Shown: one piece after another, positions 15,949-24,266 of the stretch
How positions within the stretch are numbered: the first letter of the stretch is position 1
Layout: every line of letters starts with the position of its first letter
Source of the DNA: JABDPF01 sp036351575
GTDB taxonomy: Bacteria; Pseudomonadota; Gammaproteobacteria; Xanthomonadales; SZUA-36
DNA length: 44,843 nt
Direction of reading: 5' to 3'
Assembly: GCA_036351575.1 (NCBI GenBank)
Contig: JAZBPJ010000010.1
Span: 1 to 44,843 of the forward strand
The notes under the pieces: generated by a model
What the model was told of the DNA's origin: nothing
Database searches by the model: none
The model's input: only the letters and a program-made list of their open reading frames with translations
Translations under genes and position numbers: made by a program

Positions 15949-17298
15949 CTAGCGATCGCTCCAACGGGAAACGATGTCCTGGCGCGCAGACTGAAGCAAG
16001 GCGTCCCGGTCCAGCGAGGCGAGTATGCGCCGGGCCGTTTCTTTCGGTCCTTCCCCGCCCCAGGATTTGCCGCGGCTGAACCAGGTCTGCGCCATCGTTC
16101 CGGTCAGGTAGGTGGCGTACCAGGCGAGCGCCCCCTGCGAAACCGCGGTCAGCGTGGTGGACAGGCCGACACTGGCGGTTTTCAATGCGCTCGACACCAG
16201 GTTGACGCCCCAGTACGCACTCATCAGCGCGACGAACTGGGCCGATATGGTCAGCAGCAGCCGTGAGGCCTCGGTGCGCGACAGCCTGAAGCCGTAAACT
16301 TCACCCAGGTGTATGACCAGCGCGATGTCCGTGCCGGCAGCGGCCAGCAGGTCTGCGGCAGGAACCGGGTTGAACGCAACCAGCAGGCCCTTGGCAATGC
16401 AGTACCGGCGCAGGATTTTCTCCGCCACCGAACGACGAGCCGCAACGATTCGCGTGGCGATCTTTTCATCGAGCTCGCTGGTGAAAAGCGCGGCGTTCAG
16501 GGCCGCCAGCGTCTGGCCTTCCGACTCGACCAGCGACCACAGGCCGGTTTTCAGGTCGAATACATCCGGCGCGCGCGCGCGCCACTCCCTGATTTCCTTG
16601 CCGCCTTTGCCTTCTCGAATGACCGTTTCCGGAGCGGGATTCGCGGCGGCGGCCAGGATGCGTTCAGCCGGCAGCATTTCGCTGCAGCGTTCGCGCAGTC
16701 GTCCCAGCAGCAGCGAACGTTCGCTCCGGGTGTAGCGGTCCGCCTTGTTGAGCACCAGCAATACGGCGCGCTTCCGTTCGGCCAGGGCCGTGAGCGCCAG
16801 GTATTCGGATTGCACGAGGTCCGCCTCGCAGACCATCAGCACGATGTCCGCGCGACGGCTGACATTTTCCGCCAGCCGTGAGCGCTCTTCACCGTCGAGC
16901 TCGTCGATACCGGGCGTATCGACGAGGATGACGTTGCCGTCGCGCAGGCTTTGCCATTCGGCATGGTTTTCTTCACGGGTTTCGCCGTGGAGGGGACTGG
17001 TGCTGAACGCATCACGGCCCAGCAGGGCATTCAGCAGGGATGATTTTCCGACGCCCACCCGCCCGAACGCGGCGATATGCACTTCCGCCTTGCGCAGTTT
17101 TTCCGATATGGCCGAGATTTCGTCGAATTCTTCCGCCAGTTCTTCCCGTACCGAGGCCGGTATCGAGGTGTCTTCGATCAGTTCCCGAATGTTCCGGTTG
17201 GCCGCGAGGAGTTGTGCTTCAGGCGTCTCTGCGGCTGTTCTTGCTTGCGGAGACTGCCAGTTTCGCAAAGCGAGCCGCGCCCGATTCCAGATGTTCAT
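15949..17298 (-). CDS. membrane-associated GTPase with DUF697-like C-terminal domain (second of pair)
   Basis: A 449-residue GTP-binding protein. The N-terminal 70 residues are helical. The G domain has G1 GRVGVGKSS (79-87), a G2-type Thr in SPLHGETREE, G3 VDTPGIDEL and G4 NKAD. The C-terminal portion (about 300-420) contains hydrophobic helices (LLVAFNPVPAADLLAAAGTD; LVIHLGEVYGF) as in DUF697/YcjF-like proteins. The ATG at 17298 lies inside the upstream GTPase gene, 80 bases before that gene's stop, and has GAGGA eight bases upstream, so the overlap appears real. Likely acts at the inner membrane; process unknown. Alternative labels are Era-like or dynamin-like GTPase. Confidence 0.85.
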   Translation of the reverse strand: MNIWNRARLALRNWQSPQARTAAETPEAQLLAANRNIRELIEDTSIPASVREELAEEFDEISAISEKLRKAEVHIAAFGRVGVGKSSLLNALLGRDAFSTSPLHGETREENHAEWQSLRDGNVILVDTPGIDELDGEERSRLAENVSRRADIVLMVCEADLVQSEYLALTALAERKRAVLLVLNKADRYTRSERSLLLGRLRERCSEMLPAERILAAAANPAPETVIREGKGGKEIREWRARAPDVFDLKTGLWSLVESEGQTLAALNAALFTSELDEKIATRIVAARRSVAEKILRRYCIAKGLLVAFNPVPAADLLAAAGTDIALVIHLGEVYGFRLSRTEASRLLLTISAQFVALMSAYWGVNLVSSALKTASVGLSTTLTAVSQGALAWYATYLTGTMAQTWFSRGKSWGGEGPKETARRILASLDRDALLQSARQDIVSRWSDR

Positions 17299-18721
17299 TC
17301 AGCAGGTCCTCAAAGGCCTCGGCGGCGGGGTAGGCGCGCAGTTCGCCCCGGCTCGACATGGTCTGGGCCGCCGCCCGGCCGAGGCTGTCGAAAATCATGC
17401 CGTAGGCAACGGCGTGCACGAGACCGCCGGAGATGGTCCCGAGCCCCGGGAACGCCTTCAGTGCGTTGCCGGCGATGGCCAGCGTGATCGCGGTCATGTT
17501 CCTGACCTTGCCGCCGGCCAGCTCGATAAACGAATCGATCTCGATCTCCTTGACCGGCACGTCGTACAGGCTGGAAAGCTCTCGGATCAGCTTGGTCGCA
17601 AGAACGCCCTGGATCAGGATATCGGACCCCGGCGCAACCGCAGCCAGGGCGCCGACAACCGCGCGCCTGGAATAACGCCTGACGAGTTCATCCGCCTTTT
17701 CTTCGCGGTGGCGGTCGCGGGCGGCGTCCAGTTTTTCGCTGGCCAGTTTCAGCACCGCGGTTTCGCGCAATGTCTCCATCAGTTGCTGGTCATGGTCCAG
17801 GTGACGCTGGACCGCGTCCCGCAGCGCAGCGATATCCGGATCGCGCTCCTGCGTTTCGCGTTTTTCGATACCTTCACCCAGCAGTCTTACGACTTCCTCG
17901 CGGCCGCCTGTCTGGATGGCGACAACATCCTGTGCCGCAAGCCCGGTCTTGCGGGCGATTTCCGCACGCAGGATCTCGAGCTCCTCGGGGCTGTATCGAT
18001 CCGACTTGTTGAGCGCCAGCACCAGGGGTTTACCCATGCCGAGCAGGTGCGAAACCTGTCGGGCCTGGCTGGCGGTCAGGTCGGAGTCGCATAAGAAGAT
18101 GACCAGGTGGGCACGGCGGGTTTCGTTCAGCGCCTCGGGGTTTTCCTCGAGATTGAATCCGGGCAGGTCGGCGATCGAGACGCGGTCTCCGGAGGGGGCG
18201 CGCCAGCAGTAATGCCGGATATCACGGGTCGTTCCTGCACGCGGATCGGCCTTCGCGTCTGCATCGGGCAACAGGGCTTTTACCAGGCTGCTCTTGCCGC
18301 TGCTGACTTCGCCGAACACCGCGATGAACAGCTCACCGGACTGGCGTCTTCGCTGCTGTTCGCGAAGCTCCTCGAGCGCATCGGACACATCGATCCCCTG
18401 GCGTGCCGATTCGACCAGGTCCGCACGCATTTTTTCTTCGTCAAGGGTTCTTTCTTCACTCGGCGCCGCCCGTTTCTTTTTCGGTCTGTACCAGGACCAG
18501 AGGAGCAGCAGAGACGCCAGCGGCAGCCCGACCAGCAGCAACGCGTAACCCAGCTGGATCCAGGGCGGCGCTTCCCTGAGATAGTGCCAAACCGTCAGGG
18601 CGGTCTCGGTCGCTACCAGGACGAGAAACAGGACCAGGAAGGCCAGGATCAACCCGGCGACAGCAATGAGAAGTCTAAGCGGCATTTTGCGAGTGTCGGT
18701 TTTCAAACCTGAGAATATCAT
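17219..18721 (-). CDS. membrane GTPase with N-terminal transmembrane hairpin and DUF697-like domain (first of pair)
   Basis: A protein of about 500 residues. Two hydrophobic segments near the N-terminus (about 17-42 and 56-78) are followed by a basic stretch YRPKKKRAA and a helical linker. The G domain has G1 GEVSSGKSS, a TTRDI switch I, G3 ADLPGFNLEE and G4 NKSD. The C-terminal part (about 360-470) has hydrophobic helices resembling DUF697 (VGALAAVAPGSDILIQGVLA). ATG 18721 is taken; ATG 18685 (MPLRLLIAVAG) is possible, and neither has a strong Shine-Dalgarno. It shares 80 bases with the second GTPase. The two resemble each other in domain plan but not closely in sequence, suggesting an obligate heteromeric pair. 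Cellular role unknown. Confidence 0.85.
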   Translation of the reverse strand: MIFSGLKTDTRKMPLRLLIAVAGLILAFLVLFLVLVATETALTVWHYLREAPPWIQLGYALLLVGLPLASLLLLWSWYRPKKKRAAPSEERTLDEEKMRADLVESARQGIDVSDALEELREQQRRRQSGELFIAVFGEVSSGKSSLVKALLPDADAKADPRAGTTRDIRHYCWRAPSGDRVSIADLPGFNLEENPEALNETRRAHLVIFLCDSDLTASQARQVSHLLGMGKPLVLALNKSDRYSPEELEILRAEIARKTGLAAQDVVAIQTGGREEVVRLLGEGIEKRETQERDPDIAALRDAVQRHLDHDQQLMETLRETAVLKLASEKLDAARDRHREEKADELVRRYSRRAVVGALAAVAPGSDILIQGVLATKLIRELSSLYDVPVKEIEIDSFIELAGGKVRNMTAITLAIAGNALKAFPGLGTISGGLVHAVAYGMIFDSLGRAAAQTMSSRGELRAYPAAEAFEDLLNEHLESGAARFAKLAVSASKNSRRDA

Positions 18722-18801
18722 GTACCAGACGTCACGGTTTCGCTTGAAACCCGGCTCGAACGATTGTAATTTTAAAAGTCTGCGGGCACCGCGCGCCCCG
18801 G

Positions 18802-18824
18802 CGGTCTTTTGGCTCAAAAGACCG
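18802..18824. promoter_or_regulatory. perfect 9-bp inverted repeat in the GTPase/kinase divergent gap
   Basis: CGGTCTTTT-GGCTC-AAAAGACCG is a perfect inverted repeat with a 5-base spacer. It sits 26 bases before the kinase ATG and 81 bases before the GTPase start. No T-run follows on either side, so an operator is likelier than a terminator. Confidence 0.5.
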
Positions 18825-18849
18825 AATCGCGGTGTTCAGGGGTAAAAAC

Positions 18850-19911
18850 ATGGGGCGTTCGCATTCCGATCCAAGATGTCCGCCATCCCCACCGGGTGAT
18901 GCGGAGGTGCTGCGGCACGAACTGTCCAACGTACTCAACGGCTTTCAGGGCATGACCCGCCTGTTGCGCGACTCCGGTCTCGACCGGTTCCAGGAGCAAT
19001 GGCTGGAGGCGATCGAGGCGGCAGCCGAGCAAATGGCGTTCCTGCTGCGGAAGGGCGGGGTTCATGCATTTGAAGGCGGCGTTCCGGATGCCCCGGTCGG
19101 TCGTTTCAACGGCCAGCGGTTTCTCGAAAGCGTCGTGGCGGCCCACACGCCGGCGGCGAGCGCGCGCGGCCTCAGGTTGCTGCTGTGTATCGACCCCAGG
19201 CTGCCCGAAGTCTGGCGCGGTGCCCCGGGGCCGCTGCGGCAAATGCTGGACAACCTGCTGGGCAACGCCTTGAAATTCACCGGGTCCGGTGACGTCATGC
19301 TGTCCGCGAAAGCCGGCCGGGCCGATATGCTGCTCCTGTCGGTCAGCGATGATGGCCCGGGTGTTCAGAAAAGCGAGCGTGAACGGATTTTCGGGGTCCG
19401 TGATCGCGGGGCCGGCAGTGCAGCATATCCCGGGCTTGGAATCGGGCTGGCCGTGTGTCGTGATATTGCGAACCGCCTAGGAGGAGAAATCGATTGTGCT
19501 GCCGGCGATGCATCGGGCTCGGAATTCAAAATACGGCTTCCGGGAGTGCTCGGTGAACGAAACCCGCGGCCGAAATCGGTGACCCTTGGCGGCGTATCCT
19601 GTGAATTGGCGCTCGACCCCGGCCTGGCGGAGTGTATCGGCAATATGCTCGAACGGCTGGGTGTCAGCCGGTATGAGGCGGGCGCGCAGGCGGGCTCCGG
19701 CACCGGTGCGATTCAAATCGTTATCAGGCCGGCCGGAATAGCGGACGCGGAATCCTGGTCCGGTCTAATCCTTGAAGATCCCGTTGACAAAAAGGGCGGG
19801 CGAGTCAGGCTCGAGCCGCCGATTTTGCCGTCGGGTCTTGAGAGGGCGCTGTTTACCCTGGTGCTCAGGCGGCGCTGGGCCGGCGTCAGCCCCGGTGATA
19901 GTCGACGCTGA
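18850..19911 (+). CDS. soluble histidine-kinase-like protein, orphan
   Basis: A 353-residue cytoplasmic protein with no membrane segment and no sensor domain. It has an H-box RHELSNVLNGFQGM with His23. An HATPase_c domain follows (about 110-235), with N-box QMLDNLLGNALKFT, G1 DDGPGV and G2 GLGIGLAVCRDIANRLGG, all intact. The remaining 120 residues (after about 235) have alternating hydrophobic stretches but no recognisable phospho-acceptor Asp motif, like a degraded receiver. ATG 18850 is chosen because AGGGG lies seven bases upstream; the frame also opens at GTG 18832. No response regulator is adjacent. The BarA/GacS-type hybrid kinases are the nearest style. The gene converges on hemE and overlaps its end by 26 bases. 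Confidence 0.8.
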   Translation: MGRSHSDPRCPPSPPGDAEVLRHELSNVLNGFQGMTRLLRDSGLDRFQEQWLEAIEAAAEQMAFLLRKGGVHAFEGGVPDAPVGRFNGQRFLESVVAAHTPAASARGLRLLLCIDPRLPEVWRGAPGPLRQMLDNLLGNALKFTGSGDVMLSAKAGRADMLLLSVSDDGPGVQKSERERIFGVRDRGAGSAAYPGLGIGLAVCRDIANRLGGEIDCAAGDASGSEFKIRLPGVLGERNPRPKSVTLGGVSCELALDPGLAECIGNMLERLGVSRYEAGAQAGSGTGAIQIVIRPAGIADAESWSGLILEDPVDKKGGRVRLEPPILPSGLERALFTLVLRRRWAGVSPGDSRR

Positions 19912-20950
19912 ATTCGCGCACGGCCTCGATCAGGGCGGCCAGGTTGTCCGGATCCACGTCCGGCGTGATGCCGTGTCCGAGGTTGAACACGTGGCCGGCT
20001 CCCGGGCCGAAATCCTCGAGCGTGTCGCGGGCCGCCCGCCGAATGACATCCGGTCCGGCCAGCAGAATGGAGGGATCGAGATTGCCCTGCAAAGCGACCC
20101 GGTCGCCGACGCGGCGTCTCGCTTCGGCCAGGCTGATCGTCCAGTCGACACCGAGCGCGTCGCAGCCGCTCGCGGCCAGCGCTTCGAGTTGCGTATTGCA
20201 GCCCTTGCTGAACAGGATCACCGGAATCCGGCGGCCTTCGTATTCGCGGTTCAGCCCGGCAACGATGCGTTCCATGTAGCGCAGTGAGAACTCCCGGTAA
20301 GCTTCAAAAGACAGCGCGCCGCCCCAGGTGTCGAAAATCTGGACACCCTGGGCGCCGGCGGCAATTTGCGCGTTGAGGTAATCGGTAACCGTGTCGGCCA
20401 GTTTTTCCAGCAGCAGGTGTGCGGTGGCCGGATCCTGGTACAGCAGTTTCTTGGCTTTTCCAAAGGTCTTGCTGGAGCCGCCCTCGATCATGTACGTGGC
20501 GAGCGTCCAGGGACTGCCGCTGAAGCCGAGCAGGGGAACCGCGCCGTCGATCGCGCTGCGCGTCAGGGAGATCGCGTCGGTGACGTAGCGCAAAGAGTCA
20601 GAAACATCGGGCCGGGGCAGGTTCTCGATGTCGGCCCGCGAGGACAGGGGCCGTTCGAATTTGGGTCCCTCGCCGGTTACGAAGTAAAGCCCCAGGCCCA
20701 TCGCGTCCGGGATGGTAAGAATGTCCGAAAATATGATGGCCGCGTCGAGCGGGTATCGCCGCAGCGGCTGAAGCGTTACTTCGCAGGCCAGTTCGGGCGT
20801 CTGGCAGAGCGTCATGAAGCTGCCGGCCTCGCCCCGGGTTTTCATGTACTCGGGCAGGTAGCGTCCGGCTTGCCGCATGATCCATACGGGCGTGCGTTCG
20901 ACCGGTTGACGCAGCAGCGCCCGCAGCAGAAGGTCGTTTTTGAGTTCCAT
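19886..20950 (-). CDS. hemE: uroporphyrinogen decarboxylase
   Basis: A 354-residue cytoplasmic enzyme that converts uroporphyrinogen III to coproporphyrinogen III in heme synthesis, with no cofactor. The N-terminal signature RTPVWIMRQAGRYLPEYM carries the substrate-binding Arg pair. The catalytic Asp lies in ILTIPDAMGLG/FSDILT, and PLLGFSGSPWTLATYMIEGG is the second signature. Length is normal for the family. It is the last gene of an aroK-aroB-hemE run, 41 bases after aroB. Its final 26 bases overlap the kinase-like gene on the opposite strand. Confidence 0.97.
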   Translation of the reverse strand: MELKNDLLLRALLRQPVERTPVWIMRQAGRYLPEYMKTRGEAGSFMTLCQTPELACEVTLQPLRRYPLDAAIIFSDILTIPDAMGLGLYFVTGEGPKFERPLSSRADIENLPRPDVSDSLRYVTDAISLTRSAIDGAVPLLGFSGSPWTLATYMIEGGSSKTFGKAKKLLYQDPATAHLLLEKLADTVTDYLNAQIAAGAQGVQIFDTWGGALSFEAYREFSLRYMERIVAGLNREYEGRRIPVILFSKGCNTQLEALAASGCDALGVDWTISLAEARRRVGDRVALQGNLDPSILLAGPDVIRRAARDTLEDFGPGAGHVFNLGHGITPDVDPDNLAALIEAVREFSVDYHRG

Positions 20951-20991
20951 CGATCGTTGTCCTATTCAGTACTGTCAGGGCCGGGTCCAAA

Positions 20992-22071
20992 TCAGGCCAG
21001 GCCCTGCTCAATCGCAGCAGCGATTTCCGCGGGTGAACTGGTCCGGTCGACTATTGCCCGGCCCGTTTCTTCGAGCAGCACAAGCCGCAATCCGCCGGCA
21101 ACTGCTTTCTTGTCCAGGGAGAGCGCTGACTGCAGTCTCCCGGGAGAAACATCCGCCGGGATGTTTACCGGCAGGTCAAATTGCCGAAGCAGCGATGATA
21201 ACCGTTCTTCCGTGCCGGCGGGGCACAGTCCGCGGTTCTCGCTGAGCCGCGCGGCCGTTACCATGCCGATGGCGACGGCTTCTCCGTGCAGGTATTTCGA
21301 GTAAGCCGTCTCGGACTCGAGTGCATGACCGAAACTGTGCCCGAAATTGAGCAGCGCCCGTATCCCTGCCTCTTTCTCGTCTTCGCGCACGATATCGGCC
21401 TTGGTTTCGACGGACCGTTCGATCAGGAAATCGATCGCGGTCGGATCGCGTGCGATGACGGCGGCGGCGTTTTCTTCGAGCCATCCAAAAAACGGCGCAT
21501 CGAAGATCGCACCGTACTTGACGACTTCAGCGAGCCCCGCGTTGAATTCGCGCTTTTCCAGTGTATCCAGGGTGGCGGAGTCGATGATGACCGCTGCGGG
21601 CTGGTGAAAGGCGCCAACGAGGTTTTTACCGCGCTCGTGGTTGATGCCGGTTTTGCCGCCGACGGATGCATCGACCTGCGCCAGGAGCGTCGTCGGTGAT
21701 TGCAGGAATCGAATGCCGCGCATGTAACTGGCCGCGGCAAACCCGGTGATGTCACCGACCACTCCGCCGCCCAGCGCGATGAGCGTTGCGTCACGGCGGG
21801 CCTCGATCGCCACGAGGCGATCGAGGATGCCGCGCCAGGTCTCAAAGGTCTTGAAGCGCTCGCCGTCCGGAATGACGTGAACGTCGGCGTTCTTCCCTGC
21901 CAGGGCTTCCATGAGGGTGTCGAGGTAAAGCGGCGCCACGGTCTCATTGCTCACGATCAGGATTTTTCCATCACCCAGGTGCTTCTTCCACAGTTCGCTG
22001 CGGGGCAACAAGCCCCTTCCGAGATACACGGGGTAGTTCCGGGAGGGTAAATCGATCCTGATGGTTTTCAT
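20992..22071 (-). CDS. aroB: 3-dehydroquinate synthase
   Basis: A 359-residue NAD- and metal-dependent enzyme that cyclises DAHP to 3-dehydroquinate in the shikimate pathway. Typical segments are present: VIPDGERFKTFETW, IALGGGVVGDITGFAAASYM, PTTLLAQVDASVGGKTGIN, and the metal ligands in GLAEVVKYG, LNFGHSFGHALE and YLHGEAVAIGM. The start overlaps the aroK stop by four bases, giving the standard aroK-aroB coupling. The damX gene often found next in gammaproteobacteria is absent, and hemE follows instead. Confidence 0.97.
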   Translation of the reverse strand: MKTIRIDLPSRNYPVYLGRGLLPRSELWKKHLGDGKILIVSNETVAPLYLDTLMEALAGKNADVHVIPDGERFKTFETWRGILDRLVAIEARRDATLIALGGGVVGDITGFAAASYMRGIRFLQSPTTLLAQVDASVGGKTGINHERGKNLVGAFHQPAAVIIDSATLDTLEKREFNAGLAEVVKYGAIFDAPFFGWLEENAAAVIARDPTAIDFLIERSVETKADIVREDEKEAGIRALLNFGHSFGHALESETAYSKYLHGEAVAIGMVTAARLSENRGLCPAGTEERLSSLLRQFDLPVNIPADVSPGRLQSALSLDKKAVAGGLRLVLLEETGRAIVDRTSSPAEIAAAIEQGLA

Positions 22072-22601
22072 TCGCTGTTTCCGTAGTTTTCTATTTCGCG
22101 GGCGAGTTCCGCCGCGACAGCTCCAAGCCCGCGGTTGCGCGCGGGGAACTCGATGTCCGCGATCTCACGGTACAGCGGGTTGCGTTCTGCGGCGAGGCGT
22201 TCGAGTTTTTTACGCCGGTCGCCGGTCTGCAGCAGGGGTCGCGAGCGGTCACGGCTGAGTCTGCGCAGTTGCTGCTCGACCGGGGTTTCCAGGTAGACCA
22301 CGAGACCGGTCCTGCTCATCATTTCGCGGTTTTCCTCGTGCAGGATGGCACCGCCTCCCGTTGCCACCAGCAACCCGGAGCGCGACGAGAGGTCTTCCAG
22401 CAGCCGGCTTTCCCGCGCCCGGAACCCCTCTTCTCCCTCGATATCGAATATCAGGCTGACGCTGGCGCCGGTTTGTTCTTCGAGTTCATGATCGCAATCG
22501 ATAAATTGCATTCCCAGGATCCGGGCTACGCGGCTTCCGATCGAAGTTTTTCCCGAGCCCATCGGGCCGATCAGGTATATGTTTCCCTCAGGCCGGACCA
22601 T
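22068..22601 (-). CDS. aroK: shikimate kinase
   Basis: A 177-residue P-loop kinase that phosphorylates shikimate at the 3-OH. Walker A is GPMGSGKTS (12-20), the substrate Asp lies in FIDCDHELEEQTG, the Arg in GEEGFRARE, the GGG loop in VATGGGAILHEE, and the lid Arg in RPLL. ATG 22601 is taken; the frame continues to a TTG at 22622 but the extra residues are not family-like. It is divergent from exosortase H across an 80-base gap, so its promoter must lie there. The pilMNOPQ genes that commonly precede aroK in gammaproteobacteria are not adjacent. Confidence 0.95.
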   Translation of the reverse strand: MVRPEGNIYLIGPMGSGKTSIGSRVARILGMQFIDCDHELEEQTGASVSLIFDIEGEEGFRARESRLLEDLSSRSGLLVATGGGAILHEENREMMSRTGLVVYLETPVEQQLRRLSRDRSRPLLQTGDRRKKLERLAAERNPLYREIADIEFPARNRGLGAVAAELAREIENYGNSE

Positions 22602-22681
22602 GACCGCCCGTGCCGCGTGCAACCGGCTTCGAACTTGGGTAAGATTGCCCGGTCTTCGGGTTGTTCCCTCGGCTGAGTCCC

Positions 22682-23236
22682 ATGATCCGCTTCTTTATCT
22701 TGTTTACTGTCTACTTGATCGGTCTGTTCACGCTGGAAATTCTACAGCCGGTCGAAACGCACGTCATCCTGCCGTTTACCTCGGCCGTTGCCGATGTCAG
22801 TGCATGGATCGTTCAGTTTTTCGATGACAATGTCATGGCGGTTTCCAACGTCATCCGTGATCGCACGACCGGGTTCGGTGTGCGCATCGAGCGCGGTTGC
22901 AACGGCGTGGAAGCCCTGATTATTCTGTTTGCAGCGATCTTCGCATTTCCCGCGCCGTTAAAAAACAAGATCATCGGATTTGTCATCGGGTTCATTGCCA
23001 TCCAGGGTCTGAACCTGGTGCGTATCGTCAGCCTGTTTTACATGGGCCAGTGGAACCAGGTTGCGTTTGAATGGTTCCACCTCTACCTCTGGCAGGCGTT
23101 GATCATCATGGACGCACTGGTGGTCTGGCTCATCTGGTTGCGCACCCTTCCCCAGGCCAAGGCGAGGCGCGCCCGCGAGGCCGAAGAGAAACAACGGTCC
23201 GGTGCGGCCGAGTCGGGTGACGAAAAAAGTGAGTGA
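22682..23236 (+). CDS. xrtH: exosortase H (XrtH)
   Basis: A 184-residue inner-membrane protein of the exosortase/archaeosortase superfamily. These are Cys transpeptidases thought to cleave C-terminal sorting tags of exported proteins. The catalytic triad is in place: Cys73 in ERGCNGVEAL, Arg114 in GLNLVRIVSLF and His133 in FEWFHLYLWQA. Several hydrophobic helices flank them and the tail is a charged Lys/Glu/Arg segment. The short size and motif set fit the XrtH subtype, whose cargo carries an IPTL-type C-terminal tag. No such cargo is in the window. ATG 22682 is used although the frame opens with TTG at 22661. The gene's end overlaps pdxH. Confidence 0.85.
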   Translation: MIRFFILFTVYLIGLFTLEILQPVETHVILPFTSAVADVSAWIVQFFDDNVMAVSNVIRDRTTGFGVRIERGCNGVEALIILFAAIFAFPAPLKNKIIGFVIGFIAIQGLNLVRIVSLFYMGQWNQVAFEWFHLYLWQALIIMDALVVWLIWLRTLPQAKARRAREAEEKQRSGAAESGDEKSE

Positions 23237-23825
23237 TCCCCTGTTGCTGAGCGAGGAAATCATTTCCGAGTTCAACCGCTTCTTCAAGGAGGCACGCGTT
23301 TGCGGCGAGCAGGAGCCGACCGCGATGGTCCTGGCCACGAGTGACGGCAAGGGCCGGGTCACGTCGCGCACCGTCCTGCTCAAGGCCCTCGATGAAAACG
23401 GTTTCGTTTTTTTTACCAATACCAACAGCATCAAGGGCCGGCAGATGGCGCTGTGTCCACGCGCCGCGGCGACTTTCCTGTGGAAAGCCAGCGGCTGCCA
23501 GGTGCAGATCGTCGGCACGGTGTCCCGCGTCAGCGACGAGGAAGCCGATGCTTACTTTTCCACCCGCGATCGCGGCAGCCAGATAGGGGCCTGGGCCTCC
23601 GATCAGTCTGCGCCGCTGGAAAGCCGTGAAGCGCTGCTTGCAAGAGTCCGGGACCTGGAAGCGAAGTACGAAGGGCGGGAAGTTCCGCGCCCGCCGCACT
23701 GGACCGGGTTCGCACTGCGTCCCGAGTCCATCGAATTCTGGACCCAGCGGGAATTCCGTCTTCACGATCGGTTTGTCTACACCGCGCAGGACGGTCACTG
23801 GACCCGGCAACGCCTGAATCCCTGA
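23202..23825 (+). CDS. pdxH: pyridoxine/pyridoxamine 5'-phosphate oxidase
   Basis: A 207-residue FMN enzyme that oxidises PNP/PMP to pyridoxal 5'-phosphate. Recognisable segments are EPTAMVLATSDGKGRVTSRT and VLLKALDENGFVFFTNTNS (FMN/substrate), KGRQMALCPRAAATFLW, and the C-terminal signature PPHWTGFALRPESIEFWTQ with the conserved RLHDR. The start is ambiguous: GTG codons occur at 23202, 23217 and 23229 and no ATG is available. The 23229 start would give 198 residues and overlap the exosortase stop by only 8 bases. Without a clear Shine-Dalgarno the longest form is listed. Its stop shares a base with yjbQ (TGATG). Confidence 0.92.
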   Translation: MRPSRVTKKVSDPLLLSEEIISEFNRFFKEARVCGEQEPTAMVLATSDGKGRVTSRTVLLKALDENGFVFFTNTNSIKGRQMALCPRAAATFLWKASGCQVQIVGTVSRVSDEEADAYFSTRDRGSQIGAWASDQSAPLESREALLARVRDLEAKYEGREVPRPPHWTGFALRPESIEFWTQREFRLHDRFVYTAQDGHWTRQRLNP

Positions 23826-24247
23826 TGGCGGGCATCACGGAAGATTTCGCTATCCAGACGGCGGGGCGGGGCTTCCGGGATATTTCCCGTGAACTGCAGG
23901 ATATCGTTCAGCGCAGCGGCGTCGAGGCCGGAATCTGCAACGTGTTTCTTCGGCACACCAGTGCATCGCTGCTGATTACCGAGAATGCGGATCCGGACGT
24001 GCGGGCAGACCTCGAAAGCTTCCTCAGCCGACTGGCGCCGGACGGGGACCCCTCGTACCTGCATTCGGCCGAAGGGCCGGATGACATGCCTGCGCATATC
24101 CGCTCGGTTCTGACGGCAAACGAACTGACCCTTCCGGTGCGCGGCGGACGGCTTGCGCTGGGGACGTGGCAGGGCGTTTACCTGTGGGAGCATCGCCGGC
24201 GACCGCACCGGCGCAGGCTGGATATCACGGTGATCGGCCGGGAATGA
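23825..24247 (+). CDS. yjbQ: YjbQ/UPF0047 family protein (secondary thiamine-phosphate synthase family)
   Basis: A 140-residue soluble protein of the UPF0047 family. Conserved features are LRHTSASLLITENADPDVRA and GTWQGVYLWEHRRRPHRR, which contain the His/Glu/Arg residues that define the family. The E. coli member was reported to have weak thiamine-phosphate synthase activity; its true role is not settled. It is translationally coupled to pdxH by a one-base stop/start overlap, giving an xrtH-pdxH-yjbQ run. It converges on yggT with a 19-base gap. Confidence 0.9.
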   Translation: MAGITEDFAIQTAGRGFRDISRELQDIVQRSGVEAGICNVFLRHTSASLLITENADPDVRADLESFLSRLAPDGDPSYLHSAEGPDDMPAHIRSVLTANELTLPVRGGRLALGTWQGVYLWEHRRRPHRRRLDITVIGRE

Positions 24248-24266
24248 CCGGCGATCGGGCTGCAGA

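Noticed and set aside
18802..18824. The GTPase/kinase palindrome considered as an intrinsic terminator
   Set aside because: It lies in a divergent start region, and no T-run follows the stem in either direction; listed as an operator candidate instead.
22682..23236. Looking for an exosortase cargo among the window's exported proteins (DUF4097, DUF4136 pair, barrel, 168-residue protein)
   Set aside because: None ends in a tag-helix-basic tripartite C-terminus.
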